Part shown: in pieces, positions 1-10,095 of the stretch
How the letters are laid out: the number at the start of each line of letters is the position of its first letter
How positions within the stretch are numbered: position 1 is the first letter of the stretch
Assembly (NCBI GenBank): GCA_954871525.1
Contig: OX940870.1
Coordinates: 14,973,501 to 15,037,500, forward strand
DNA: 64,000 nt
Reading direction: 5' to 3'
Origin: Parietaria judaica
Taxonomy: Eukaryota > Streptophyta > Magnoliopsida > Rosales > Urticaceae
Program-made: the position numbers and the translations under genes
The notes under the pieces: generated by a model
Told to the model about the DNA's origin: nothing
The model's database searches: none
What the model saw: only the letters and a program-made list of their open reading frames with translations

Positions 1-1092
1 ACAAAAATTTAATTCCAATTAAATTAGTCTAACCACATTTACATTAGTGTAAGTCTAATGATTGTTGTCATAGTATTACATAATTATTGTCATACTATTA
101 CATAATTGTATGTCACTATTTTTTGACAATATTTCAATTTAAAATCTTTTTTGTAACTCGAATTATGTGAAATTATTGCTACATACCTTTAGATAAAGAC
201 TGGATTAATATAATTATGTAACATAAGTGTAACCATATATGACTAGAATTACGAAAGTGTAACTCCTGTTACAAAAGTGTAGCACCGGTTACACTTATGT
301 AACTTCAGTTACAAAAGTGTAACTTCAGTTACAAAAATTATTTTAATACTTCCAAATTAACTCCCAAAGCACTAAATTATTATTTGAACAAATATATTGA
401 AATTGTAACTCCAGTTACATAAGTGTAACTTCAGTTACGATAATGTAACTTCAGTTACGATAATGTAACTTCGGTTACAAAAATTTAATTCCAATTAAAT
501 TAGTGTAACCACATTTGCATTAGTGTAAGTTTAATGATTGTTGTCATAGTATTACATAATTGTGGTCATACTATTACATAATTGTATGTCACTATTTTTT
601 GACAATATTTCAATTTAAAATCTTTTTTTTTAACTCGAATTATGTGAAATTATTGCTACATACCTTTAAATGGAGACTGGATTAATATAATTATGTAACA
701 TAAGTGTAACCATATATGACTAGAATTACGAAAGTGTAACTCCTGTTACAAAAGTGTAACACCGGTTACACTTATGTAACTTCAGTTACAAAAGTGTAAC
801 TTCAGTTACAAAAATTATTTTAATACTTCCAAATTAACTCCCAAAGCACTAAATTATTATTTGAACAAATATATTGAAATTGTAACTCCAGTTACATAAG
901 TGTAACTTCAGTTACGATAATGTAACTTCAGTTACGATAATGTAACTTCAGTTACGATAATGTAACTTCGGTTACGATAATGTAACTTCGGTTACAAAAC
1001 TTTAATTCCAATTAAATTAGTGTAACCACATTTACATTAGTGTAAGTCTAATGATTGTGGTCATAGTATTACATAATTGTGGTCATATTATT
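1..1092. repeat. Tandem array of GTAAC/GTTAC palindromes, about 0.5-kb units
   Basis: The stretch consists of two full units and one partial unit. They start near positions 1, 477 and 994 with the same AT-rich segment. Inside each unit a short motif recurs many times: GTAACT, three or four bases, then AGTTAC, so each motif is itself a small palindrome with arms GTAAC/GTTAC. Unit 2 is about 40 bp longer than unit 1 because it has extra GTAACTTCGGTTACGATAAT-type copies, which shows expansion by slippage or unequal exchange. No coding capacity is visible. Subterminal arrays of this kind occur in some DNA transposons and as satellites; neither can be chosen here. Confidence 0.85.
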
Positions 1093-1103
1093 ATTTTAAG
1101 AAC

Positions 1104-1957
1104 TGTTGACGTGGTTTCCCACCTCAATCAGTCAAGTGTGACTTGTGAGTGTATGATATTTTTGGATGAAACAATTTGGTGGAATTCGATCTCTCACGTT
1201 GCAAGCTCACGATTCACTCACGATATATGTATAAGTATATAAGCGGTATAAATGAGACGAGAGGTTTTTTATAGAGGTTCGTCCCAAGGCGGTAGTTGAC
1301 TACTTCCTCTGTTAGTTTATTGCGACAATGAACATAGACGGATAGCTACAGGCAGCCAAATCACGTCTGAGAGCAAGAAGAAATGGAGGGAGAAAGAAAG
1401 AACACAACAAGATCTCCAAATGACAAGAATGCCGGGTAGAAATTCTTCAGTGTATTCTCTCGAGGTTGTAAGTGTGCGTGTGTGTTGATCTGAGCTTGAG
1501 CTTGGTATTTATAGACTTCAGTTCTTCCCGTTGAACTTCCAGGAATCGAGGGGTCTTCGCTCCGTGCTGACCGGGTTGAATGGATGATCTGGCTACACGT
1601 GTCCCACGACTTTGTTCTAGTCGTCGCGTTTGAATTGTGCCCGTTGGAGGCTTGACTCCGTGCTCCTGGTCTTCCGTCTGAGTTTGAAATGGGATGCCGG
1701 GTAGAGAATATGACGACTCTACCCTCGTCTTTCTGGGCTGCTACCGAGTGGATTTGGGCTTTAGAACTCATTGGGCCGAGTAGCCTATGTCCATTGGTTC
1801 TTGGTCTGACTGAAAGTCTCTTTGGGCTTCTTCAAATGGGCTTTTACGAATACCAGTTTATTTCTTTAAAGCCTTTTATCATAGTTTGTAAATTTAATTA
1901 ATTCACAACCTTAGCACTTTATGTCACATTAAATAATGACGAATTTGTACATCAACA
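1104..1957 (-). mobile_element. Solo LTR, 854 bp, with 5-bp target duplication
   Basis: The segment begins TGTTGACG and ends CATCAACA, matching inverted termini of the TG...CA type. It is flanked by the same 5 bases, AGAAC, at 1099-1103 and 1958-1962. A TATAAATA box on the minus strand near 1505-1517 suggests transcription toward lower coordinates. No second LTR, primer binding site or coding region accompanies it, so it is a solo LTR left by recombination between two LTRs. It interrupts the GTAAC/GTTAC array, which resumes at about 2090. The open frames inside it show no recognisable protein. Confidence 0.8.
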
Positions 1958-2089
1958 AGAACTATATTAAAATTTGATTCCATAATGAATACACTTTTAA
2001 TATCGTTTTGTTTTATCGCTAAAAGAGCGAAAACACACTGTTTTTCTGACTTACAAACTCGCACCATTTCTTACAAAGAATCTTTTAAT

Positions 2090-2520
2090 ATGTAACATAA
2101 GTGTAATTATATATGACTAGAATTGCGAAATTGTAACTCCAGTTAAAAAAGTGTAACTCCAGTTACAAAAGTGTAACTCTAGTTACATAAGTGTAACTTC
2201 GGTTACAAAAGTGTAAAATTGAAACGTGACTTCAGTTACATAAATGTAACTTCAGATACAAACGTGTAACTTCAGTTACATAAATGTAAGTAAGTAAAGT
2301 TACATTATAGTAACTTTAGATACACGATTGTAATTGCAATTATATAAGTAACTTTAGTACACTACTGTAACTGTGGTTACAAGTTACACTTATGTAACAA
2401 CTATAATTAAAATTGTGTAGACAATAAGAGTTCTTAATCTAATATTACAATATAGATTAATCTAATATTACAATATTACAATCTAATATTACATAAGTGT
2501 AACTACATTTACATAATAAT
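2090..2520. repeat. Continuation of the GTAAC/GTTAC palindrome array
   Basis: The same motif as at 1-1092 recurs here. A piece at about 2092-2130 matches the unit's internal segment seen near 215-255 (a GTAACATAAGTGTAA core followed by a TATATGACTAGAATT-like stretch). The copies are more diverged than in the left block. The array was therefore present before the solo LTR at 1104-1957 landed in it. Nothing coding is seen. Confidence 0.75.
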
Positions 2521-2696
2521 AAATCACACATCTTCTCAAATTCCTCAAATTCCAGAAGAAAGAATAAATAATCTCTTCTTTATCTTATTGGTATAAATAA
2601 TAGTCATCCTCAATTTAACAAAAATCATATCATTCAATCTATTCAGTTCCTTCTATAAATCACAAACCACAAAAATCTCTTCTTTTTCAGTTCCTT

Positions 2697-3310
2697 CTAA
2701 CTCTCCGATGAAGCCTTCTTCGAGCTTCGAAACCCATTCTTCAGTTCGGCCACCCGCCGTCTTCGACTTCCCTGGGACCGCCACCGCCACCTTCTCCTAC
2801 CGCGACGGAGCGTCCTTCTGGAACGCCTTTGGCGCGTTCTGCAGCGCGATGTCTTCGCCCGAGATCCACGCTTCACTGCCCCTACCGCCATTGCCGTCAC
2901 CGAATGCGAACTCGCTCCCCTGGTCCTCTACGAGCCGCTTGTCGACGGGCTTCCTCCTCCGCTTAAACTCCGAGTACGAATCGCCGTCGCCGAGCTCCTT
3001 CGCCTTCCCAAATCACGCTCTCCACGCCGTGCCTCCCCCGGAAGCTCTCATCTACGGCCTCCCAGCGCTTCGCCCTCTCCACCGGGTGCTTCACCAGCTA
3101 ATTCTTCAGAACCTCGATTTCGTCCTCCCTCCACTCCTTATCCTCCCAAGCTTCCTCCTCCGCCCACCGGCGTCGCCGACTGCTCCGATCGGCGGTGAGA
3201 CTTCGATCTCCTCTGCGATTCCGGCGCCGGCAAAGAGTCCTCATCGGCGGGGTAGTCGACGGCGGGTCCTCCTCGTCCTCTCCTTCAACTACGAAGCTCG
3301 TCTCCAATGG
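2697..3310 (-). pseudogene. MAMYB-like SANT/Myb-domain protein, decayed fragment
   Basis: Read on the minus strand, this stretch encodes pieces of a SANT/Myb-type protein in several frames. From about 3300 to 3100 there is an acidic region leading into WREDEIEVLK. A stop codon then falls where the family normally has KQ, followed in the same frame by LVKHPVERAKRWEAV and SFRGRHGVESVI. The frame then shifts. A second SANT block carries LQNAPKAFQKDAP, an in-frame stop at the conserved RW position, and EKVAVAVPGKSKTA. The end reads VAELKNGFRSSKKASSES and a stop at 2697. This order matches the C-terminal half of plant MAMYB (At5g45420 type), a membrane-anchored MYB-like protein; ZRF1-type SANT proteins are a less likely source. 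The N-terminal membrane part is missing. At least two stops and one or more frameshifts make it a dead copy. No intron is visible. The 261-codon plus-strand frame at 2708-3493 is its shadow. Confidence 0.72.
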
Positions 3311-3319
3311 TTGTGGTTG

Positions 3320-4520
3320 CAGGTGAAAATCAAATCAAAATCGAATGAGATGAAACGAAATCAATCGAAGAACTGGTTTAAGAAGAATGGAAGAAGACCT
3401 GATCGAAGAAGAATGAAAAAGAAAGGGTATATTTGTCATAAATGCCAGAATGAGCATTTCTTTCATTATATCAAACCTTTGAGTATTATTTAAAAAGGTT
3501 TAACTCTGATTGAGTTATATCCTAATAAGCCCTTATCTTATTGGATTATTAATTAACATATAAATTTAATAATTTATTAATCTATACATTAATGAAGAAA
3601 AAATTATTAATCAGGTATAATTATAATAACATCTTTACTAACAAAAAATTATTTTAATTTATAGTATCGAGAATTTTAAAGTATCAATATTAAGAATATC
3701 GAGAAAGACTATTACAATTTAAAAAGATTTTCTTAAAGCATCAATGTAATAAATATTAAAGAGCTCAATGATATTAAAGAGGAATAACAATACCTTCTTA
3801 GAGTAGTGATATTAAAGCTATAATATTACTGTATAATCATATTTTAAGAAGACTACATGATTAGTGATGTAGTGTTATATTTTTATTCAATGTGATTCTA
3901 ATTATTTATGTTATATTTTATTGAAAGTGATTTTATAATTATTTATGTAATTTTTTATATTGAATTATTAATTTATATATTACTTGGGACCTATATACTT
4001 AAAAAAAATATTATGAAAGAGCAATTTGAAAGAGCAATTTGGTAGGTATGTTGTGTGGAGCCCAATCAATATTATTATTAGCACACATACATACATAGCA
4101 TATTAGGCTTATAGGGGTCCGATTATTATGCTTGCACCACTCCCATTCAACCACACATAACTTTCATAACACACCAGTTAAAACAAAAAAAAAAAAACAA
4201 ACCTTTTTTCTATTTAACAAAAAACGACATGAAAAACAACCTCTTTGTGTCTCCACTCAAATAATCATTTGCTCAAAGCCAGAATGTCTTTCTGTCACTT
4301 TCCACTTCTTCTTTCCGAGGAAATATATATTTATATTGATTATTCTTTAAAAAAAAAAAAATAGGAGGACTATAGTCATTTTTTGAGGCGTGGAATTACT
4401 ATTGACCTATTTTATAAGATATTATTAGAAAATAATAATATTAATTTTTTTTTGTAATGATATGTATTATTAGTGAAGTCTACATGTATTCGCATTACAA
4501 AATATATTAACAGTGTAAAA
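3320..4520. other. AT-rich intergenic stretch, nothing recognised
   Basis: This region is very AT-rich with short A and T runs and many stops in all frames. I see no gene, RNA gene or clear repeat structure in it. Confidence 0.6.
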
Positions 4521-4521
4521 T

Positions 4522-4699
4522 ATAGTTGAACCTCTATAAATTAATAAGGTTGAGACCAGAGAAATTTATTATATTATCGAGTTTATTGATTAATCGAGGT
4601 AAAAATTGAACTACGTTGGTATAGTCGGGACCGGAGAAAATTATTAATTAATCGCGACTATTAATTTATCGAGTATTAATTTATAGAGGTTCTACTGTA
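4522..4699. mobile_element. Small MITE with about 25-bp terminal inverted repeats
   Basis: The left end reads GAACCTCTATAAATTAATA and the right end carries its reverse complement (TATTAATTTATAGAGGTTC). The outer bases are TAGTT and CTACTGTA. Inner parts (GGGACCGGAGAAA and GAGACCAGAGAAA) are also related to each other. Length is about 180 bp with no coding capacity. The structure is that of a miniature inverted-repeat element; the superfamily cannot be fixed because the flanks are AT-rich. Confidence 0.65.
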
Positions 4700-4738
4700 A
4701 CTAACATTCTTACGCGCTAACACTACTGACCAAAATTA

Positions 4739-4740
<2 letters not shown>

Positions 4741-4796
<56 letters not shown>
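4741..4796. repeat. (TA)n microsatellite
   Basis: This is an almost pure TA dinucleotide run of about 50 bp preceded by TGTG. Similar TA runs recur at 11883-11926, 36774-36795, 37050-37087, 37658-37691, 58247-58293, 58619-58683 and 60596-60620. Several of them lie in introns of the MLO gene. Confidence 0.95.
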
Positions 4797-4800
<4 letters not shown>

Positions 4801-5032
4801 ATTTACATGTTTCGCTAAGATTGAACCTATGATTTCTCGAAGAGTTATGTACTGGATTTATCACTAAGATTGAACACGATTTCTCGAACAGTTATGTACT
4901 AGATTTATCACTAAACAAACTCTATTTAAAAATGATATTATTAGCTCAAAGTATTCAAAGATAACAGTATAACACTATAAGCTCAAGGTGACACTACCGG
5001 CAAAAGTTTATGATATATGTATATATATATGG

Positions 5033-5294
5033 GTTAGTCGCGGCATAATTATATAATCTTTAGTCAACGGGGCCAACATAACTCCAAATTCATTCAATGG
5101 AGGGTAAGTAACAAACGTCTAATTCCATCCATATTCAACTAATGGCAGTTGAATTTCATTCAAGTTTGACTAAAGGAGCAAAAGTTGAATTTCATAGTAA
5201 ACTGTCGTTAGTCAAACATGGATGAAATTCAATTTTCTCTTGGGACTATACGGCCCCAATTAACTAAAAGTTAAGTACTTATGGCGCGATTAAC
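5033..5294. mobile_element. MITE-like element, about 260 bp, about 43-bp inverted ends
   Basis: The left end (GTTAGTCGCGGCATAA, then a CTTTAGTCAACGGGGCC segment) pairs with the reverse complement of the right end (GTTAATCGCGCCATAA, then CTTTTAGTTAATTGGGGCC). The interior also has related TTGAATTTCAT-containing segments and no open frame. A clean target duplication is not visible. I infer a non-autonomous DNA transposon. Confidence 0.6.
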
Positions 5295-5299
5295 GTCTC

Positions 5300-6030
5300 T
5301 TTATATAGATTCTCTCTCTGTATATATACACGGCACAACCTTAAGAGAATGACAAATCTTCACTTGTTTAAAGGGTGCGCGTTTATATCTTAGTATATTG
5401 GAATACATGACCTCTTGATTGAGGTATACCAAGCTAACAATTATCTCCTTTATATCTTTTAATATACGTTGGTCACATTAAGATAAATAGCTTTAGTGTC
5501 TTGATTATATGCATAGCTATAATTAACCATTTTAATGCTTGTGAGCCTAAAGCAACCACACTAAACCAATACCAATTGGACACGTGTATGTAATAATATG
5601 TATTTATTGGCATAATGATGTGGAGAGATAAAAAGGGTAGAATTACGCGCGGACACTAGTACTCTATAATTACACAAATGAATAAAGCTTGAATTGTGAT
5701 ACTGTTTTTATTTATTTGATTTAAATCTGTCGACGAAAGTTGGAACAGTGAATGAGTCAACCATCATGAAATTGCACGAAGTACCACATGTACAAATTAA
5801 GTATATAATTCCCAAGTCCGTGCATGTGATTGCATTATGGAAAATCGATTATTTGAAACACAACTCATACACACATCACATTTCGGCTAATTTATTAAAA
5901 AATCACCTGATTATATATAGGGAATAAAATGAAATTATATTTTATAACATTTGATATGGTATGGTATGGTCGAATGCCAATATCAAACTATGTACATTCA
6001 TTCGCGTTACCCACGTATTAAATCTCTATT
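5300..6030. other. Intergenic, no feature recognised
   Basis: AT-rich sequence with no convincing coding frame, repeat or RNA gene. A short GGTATGGTATGGT run near 5956-5970 is the only local pattern. Confidence 0.55.
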
Positions 6031-6036
6031 AATTTT

Positions 6037-7162
6037 GAGGTTTAATTGTGACAAAAAGACTCAACTTTTGGTCAAATGCTCTCTTGTGTATACAGCCTCC
6101 TTAAATAGCGACAAAAATATCGAAACTCGGCATTTGGGAGTTGAGCAAGAAAATTTGTCCATATGGCTATTAGCCTTTGCCACGCGGCAAGCCACATGGC
6201 ACTTGACTGCCACGTGGCATGCCACGTAATTATTATTATTTTAAATACATATTTTCATTTTTTATAAATTTGTTTTTAATTTTTTAATTTTGTTAATTTT
6301 TTTTCCCAATAATAAGAAATCATGAATATTTAAATTTAAAAATTCATTATTGATTATAATTATTTATTTTTTAAAAAGTGGGTAGAACAAAATACAAAAC
6401 ACCGTTCACGGTTCATTTGAACTCCGTTTCGATCCGGTTCACGCGTCGAATAAAATTGTTTAATATGTTTAATAATAATAACCAATTAACACATACATAT
6501 TGTTCAAAAATTCAAGACATAATTAAATATACACCACTTATTAAAAAAAATAGTAGTCATATTTATATTTAACGAAAAATTATTTTTATTTGTTTGCATA
6601 TTTTTTTTTGCATTTGCATTATATAATAATAATTGTTTAATATGTTCTTTTTATATATATTATTCTTTTTTTAAAATTATCATTAAATAATCATATGATT
6701 ATTATTGTTAAACATATTAAGCGATTTCGTTCCACCCGTGAACCGGATCGGAGGCGGAGCTTGAGTGAGCCGTGAACGGTAATTTTTTTCTTTAATTTAT
6801 TTCCTTTGACCCACTTTTCTAAAATGAATAATAATTATATTTAATAATAATAACTAATACTGAATATTTAAATTTAAATATTCATTAGTGGTTATATTAA
6901 AAATAATTTTTTTTAAGAAAATTAAAAAAAATTAAAAAAATATATTAAATTAATAATAATTACGTGGCATGCCACGTGAAGGCCAAGTTCCATGTGGCAT
7001 GCCACGTGGCAAAGGCTAATAGCCACATGGACAAATTTTCTCGGTTAACTCCCAAATGCCGAGTTTGAGTACTTTGGCGGCCATTTACGAATGTTGTATA
7101 CACAACAGAACATTTGACCAAAAATTTGGTCTTTTGCCGCAATTAACCCGTAATTTCGATAC
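6037..7162. mobile_element. Large near-palindromic (fold-back or MULE-like) element, 1.1 kb
   Basis: The two halves are inverted copies of each other. The left arm (about 6037-6235) carries TTTGGTCAAATGCTCT, CTCGGCATTTGGGAGTT, AATTTGTCCATATGGCTATT and GCCACGTGGCATGCCACGT in that order. The right arm (about 6960-7162) carries the reverse complement of each in reverse order. A second inner pair, around 6395-6470 and 6715-6785, is also inverted and shares CCGTTCACGG and GATCCGGTTCAC. The centre near 6590 is AT-rich. The arms contain several overlapping CACGTG-type palindromes. No transposase is present. Short frames inside the arms are by-products of the repeat. Confidence 0.75.
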
Positions 7163-7244
7163 ATCCTTACCAGCAATTATTATGATTTGCACACACAGGT
7201 TTTGTTGGGAGTTGGGACAACTATTTAAAGAAGGGTAAATGAAC

Positions 7245-7625
7245 GAATGCCCATTTTTTGTCAAATTTTTCAAAAAAATACTCATTGTGTGTATTTTTTA
7301 CTCTCACAAATGGGCATTTTTTAAATGGTTTGACACAAAATTAGGTATTTCGTACAATTTTCTTTTAAAGAATAATAGACATTATAATTAATTCATCTTA
7401 CGCATTAATAACATAACTGCATGGCTTATTCGAACGGTTAATATCTCATAAAAATTAAAGAAAAACAATAAAATTAAAAAAGGGTTATTTTTAAAAATGC
7501 CCATTTTGTCTCAAAGGTTTAAAAAAAATGTCCACTGTGTGTATTTTTTACTCTCACGCATGAGCATTTTTCTTAAACTTTTGACACATAATGAGCATTT
7601 GTTACAATTTCTAATTAAAGAATAA
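7245..7625. repeat. Two direct copies of a 130-bp repeat in the canopy-gene upstream region
   Basis: Copy 1 (about 7250-7376) and copy 2 (about 7494-7623) share AATGCCCATTTT near the start, GTGTGTATTTTTTACTCTCAC in the middle (two blocks, TGTGTGTATTTTT and ACTCTCAC) and AATTAAAGAATAA or TTTTAAAGAATAA at the end. Each copy is weakly palindromic, with GCCCATTTT on one side and a GCATTT/GGTATTT block with TTTGACACA on the other. They end about 320 bp before the start codon of the canopy-like gene. Confidence 0.65.
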
Positions 7626-7947
7626 CCCTCTATCTAAATTAAAAAAAAAAAAACACGCTTGCAGTGCGATGTGATTTTTTTGAAACTATAAGGATATTTC
7701 TTCAAAAAGTTAAAGTTGAAGGCGCAAACTTCACAGATATTAAGATTTCACGGGGCAGTGCTGCAAATAAGTCCCTTATTGAGTGTGTCATTTTGTGGTG
7801 TATGTATTGGGCTTTTGCGTATTGGGCCCAAGGAGACATAGATGGGCCCATAATCAGATGGCCCGACCCAGTCAACAAGCTCACATCTAAACGGGCAAAA
7901 CTAAAACACTGAAACGACAGAGTTGAAGTTGACGAGGAAGAAGAAAG

Positions 7948-10095
7948 ATGGTATCGGCTATGGCGATCAAGCTTCTCTTGCTCTTCTCCATCATCTCCGT
8001 CGCCTCGGCCATCGACGACAAATGCTCTGCTTGCAATGCCGTCGCCGTAATCTCCTGAAACTTCCTCTTCTTTTTCCCTGATTTTCTCTCATCACAATGA
8101 TCGGATCCGAAGAGAGAAAAATGATGATCTTTCGTTTTGTTTTTTTCACATGATTCTGCCAGGAAGAGCTTGAGCGCGGACTTTCCAATGTACGGTATCG
8201 TTTTTTAACCTTAATGCTTCGGTCTTCGAAGATCTGACGAAGAAATGGTTTGAAATCTGATGGTGCATTTGGGTCGCAGGAGAAACCGAGGAATCATTTG
8301 GATATGAGGCACCGTTTGGATTCCACTGGTCAACGGAGGGGAAAGGTGATCGATTACAAGTAAGATACTGTATTCGCGATTGCGTTACTTATTAATTGTT
8401 GATCCTTTGAAGATCTTCATGTAGAGCTCATAGCCATGTCTTTTATTCCTAAAGTGGTTGATCAGAGAAGTGAAAATGTCATTTCTGTGATTCAATAATA
8501 CAGTGTTAATTGACATATTCGCTAATTTATATATTGTGTGTGTTGATTAACAGAGTCAGTGAGCTTAGAGTCGTTGAGCTTTTAGATGGGCTTTGTGACA
8601 AGATGCAAGATTATACTCTTCAGAAGGTGAGAAAGAAGAAGCTCTTCGCTTTCGAATTTTTTATTGTACGCATTTCGCTGGCATGCTGGTTATTCTGCTA
8701 CTACGAACACACTGAAGCCTTATTCAATCTCCAGGTATCGACAGGACTAGAGTGGATCAAGGTGGATAATTGGGATAACCTCACCAGTATGTATTTCTTA
8801 CATTGAGTGATAATTCATGTTGGATAAATACTAAATAGAGTGGCAAATGTATGTTTTTATCTTCGATCGTCTTGACGTGATGGCCGATACTACCTAATCC
8901 AACAGAAAAATCAATAACGTATTGTCATGTATGTTTGTATGCTCATGTCTTTACTGGTTGCTTTCACGCTTGGAACTCGTGTATATATAACAAGTTGTGT
9001 TTATTTATTTCAACTGGCTCGTGAACTTTTTGTTAAATGTTCTTTGAGCTTCACTTTTCTAAGTTGAATCTATTCTTGTTTGTTCTTTTATTTCAGATAA
9101 ACAAGAAGCTCGGGCGTATTCAAAAGATATATCAACCTATTGTGGGAGGTGCGTCTTTCTTTCTTTCTTTCTCTATGAATGTACTTCATTATTCACAGCG
9201 AGATTCTGAGTCTAATTTATAAGTTCACGGTGCAGGTTGCTAGAAGAAACTGAAGATGAGGTAATCTTTTATTCTACTGCATGGAAAATAAATAAGTTAG
9301 CTTTTAAAGGTTTATTTTATCTGGGCATTGCTGCTGATAGTTATCTCTGACGTTTCTAACCCGTGTAGTTTGCAGAGCTAATAAAGAAAGGGTCTGTTGA
9401 AGTTGGAGAAGTAAGCAAGGTTTTATGCCAAGATCTCAGCAAGCATTGCGGAAGCACAATGTAAGATCTAAAATTCCAACGAAATATTTTTCTAATCTTC
9501 GCTTTTGTTTCGCTAACTGCTTGATAGCAGCCGGCAATCTCAAGCTACAAACTTTAGGAGTTTTAGTACGCAAGTTACTATTCGTAATGGATTGACATTG
9601 AGTAATCATTAATTGTCCTCCAGAACTTGTCAAGTTACCTTTTGAGTTTTTTGTTTCGATATTCCCCTGAACTTTTAATCTGGCTCTGTTATATAAATGT
9701 AAGGAAAAAATCGTCTATAGTATTTCCATGGCGGTATTGTAATCGTTTTCACTCAATGATCCCCCAAGGAAAGTGACAATTTTGCCCTTAAACTTAGATG
9801 TTTAATGGAGAGGCGTAAGTTGCAGTTCACAAGATCAGACTACAAATTGAATACAAAAATAAGTTTAGGAGGTAACTGAAAAAAATGCTGACAAGTTCAT
9901 AACAGGCTCTTAATAATTACTCATTTAACTTGACATAATTAAACCTTGTATTATTATAAGTGTCTTTGTTACATTATAAATGATGGGTTTTCCATGACCC
10001 TCCATGGTATGACGTTTTCAAGCTATCAATCTACGCTTTGCAGTGGTTTGCCGAAGGAGGAAGACAGTGACGATGAATCGGATGCAGAGCTCTGA
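7948..10095 (+). CDS. Canopy/DUF3456 family (MIR-interacting saposin-like) ER protein
   Basis: Nine exons splice in phase: 7948-8046, 8163-8189, 8280-8359, 8554-8626, 8735-8786, 9097-9148, 9236-9260, 9369-9460, 10044-10095, giving 183 aa. All introns are GT-AG. The protein starts with a hydrophobic signal peptide (residues about 1-21), then IDDKCSACNAVAEELERGLS. Six cysteines (26, 29, 83, 126, 156, 163) follow the saposin-like pattern of DUF3456. The tail after residue 170 is strongly acidic (KEEDSDDESDAEL). The family is known in animals as canopy or seele, ER-resident co-chaperones for receptor folding; plant members are annotated 'TLR4 regulator/MIR-interacting MSAP' and have no settled function. 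The C-terminal DAEL resembles but does not match a KDEL/HDEL retention signal. The start was chosen because it is the first ATG giving the signal peptide. One residue at the last junction (Ile167) depends on the exact splice site. The family call is secure; ER-lumen placement is inference. Confidence 0.93.

Noticed and set aside
1..1092. Possible CRISPR-like array of GTAAC motifs
   Set aside because: Eukaryotic DNA, no constant repeat with unique spacers; the larger unit is itself tandem.
2708..3493. A 261-codon plus-strand open frame starting MKPSSSFETH
   Set aside because: It is antisense to the readable SANT-domain pseudogene, has no motif, and owes its openness to the GC-rich coding sequence on the other strand.
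5951..7285. Short peptides of 60-92 codons within the large palindrome
   Set aside because: They arise from inverted arms, appear in mirrored versions, and have no homology I recognise.
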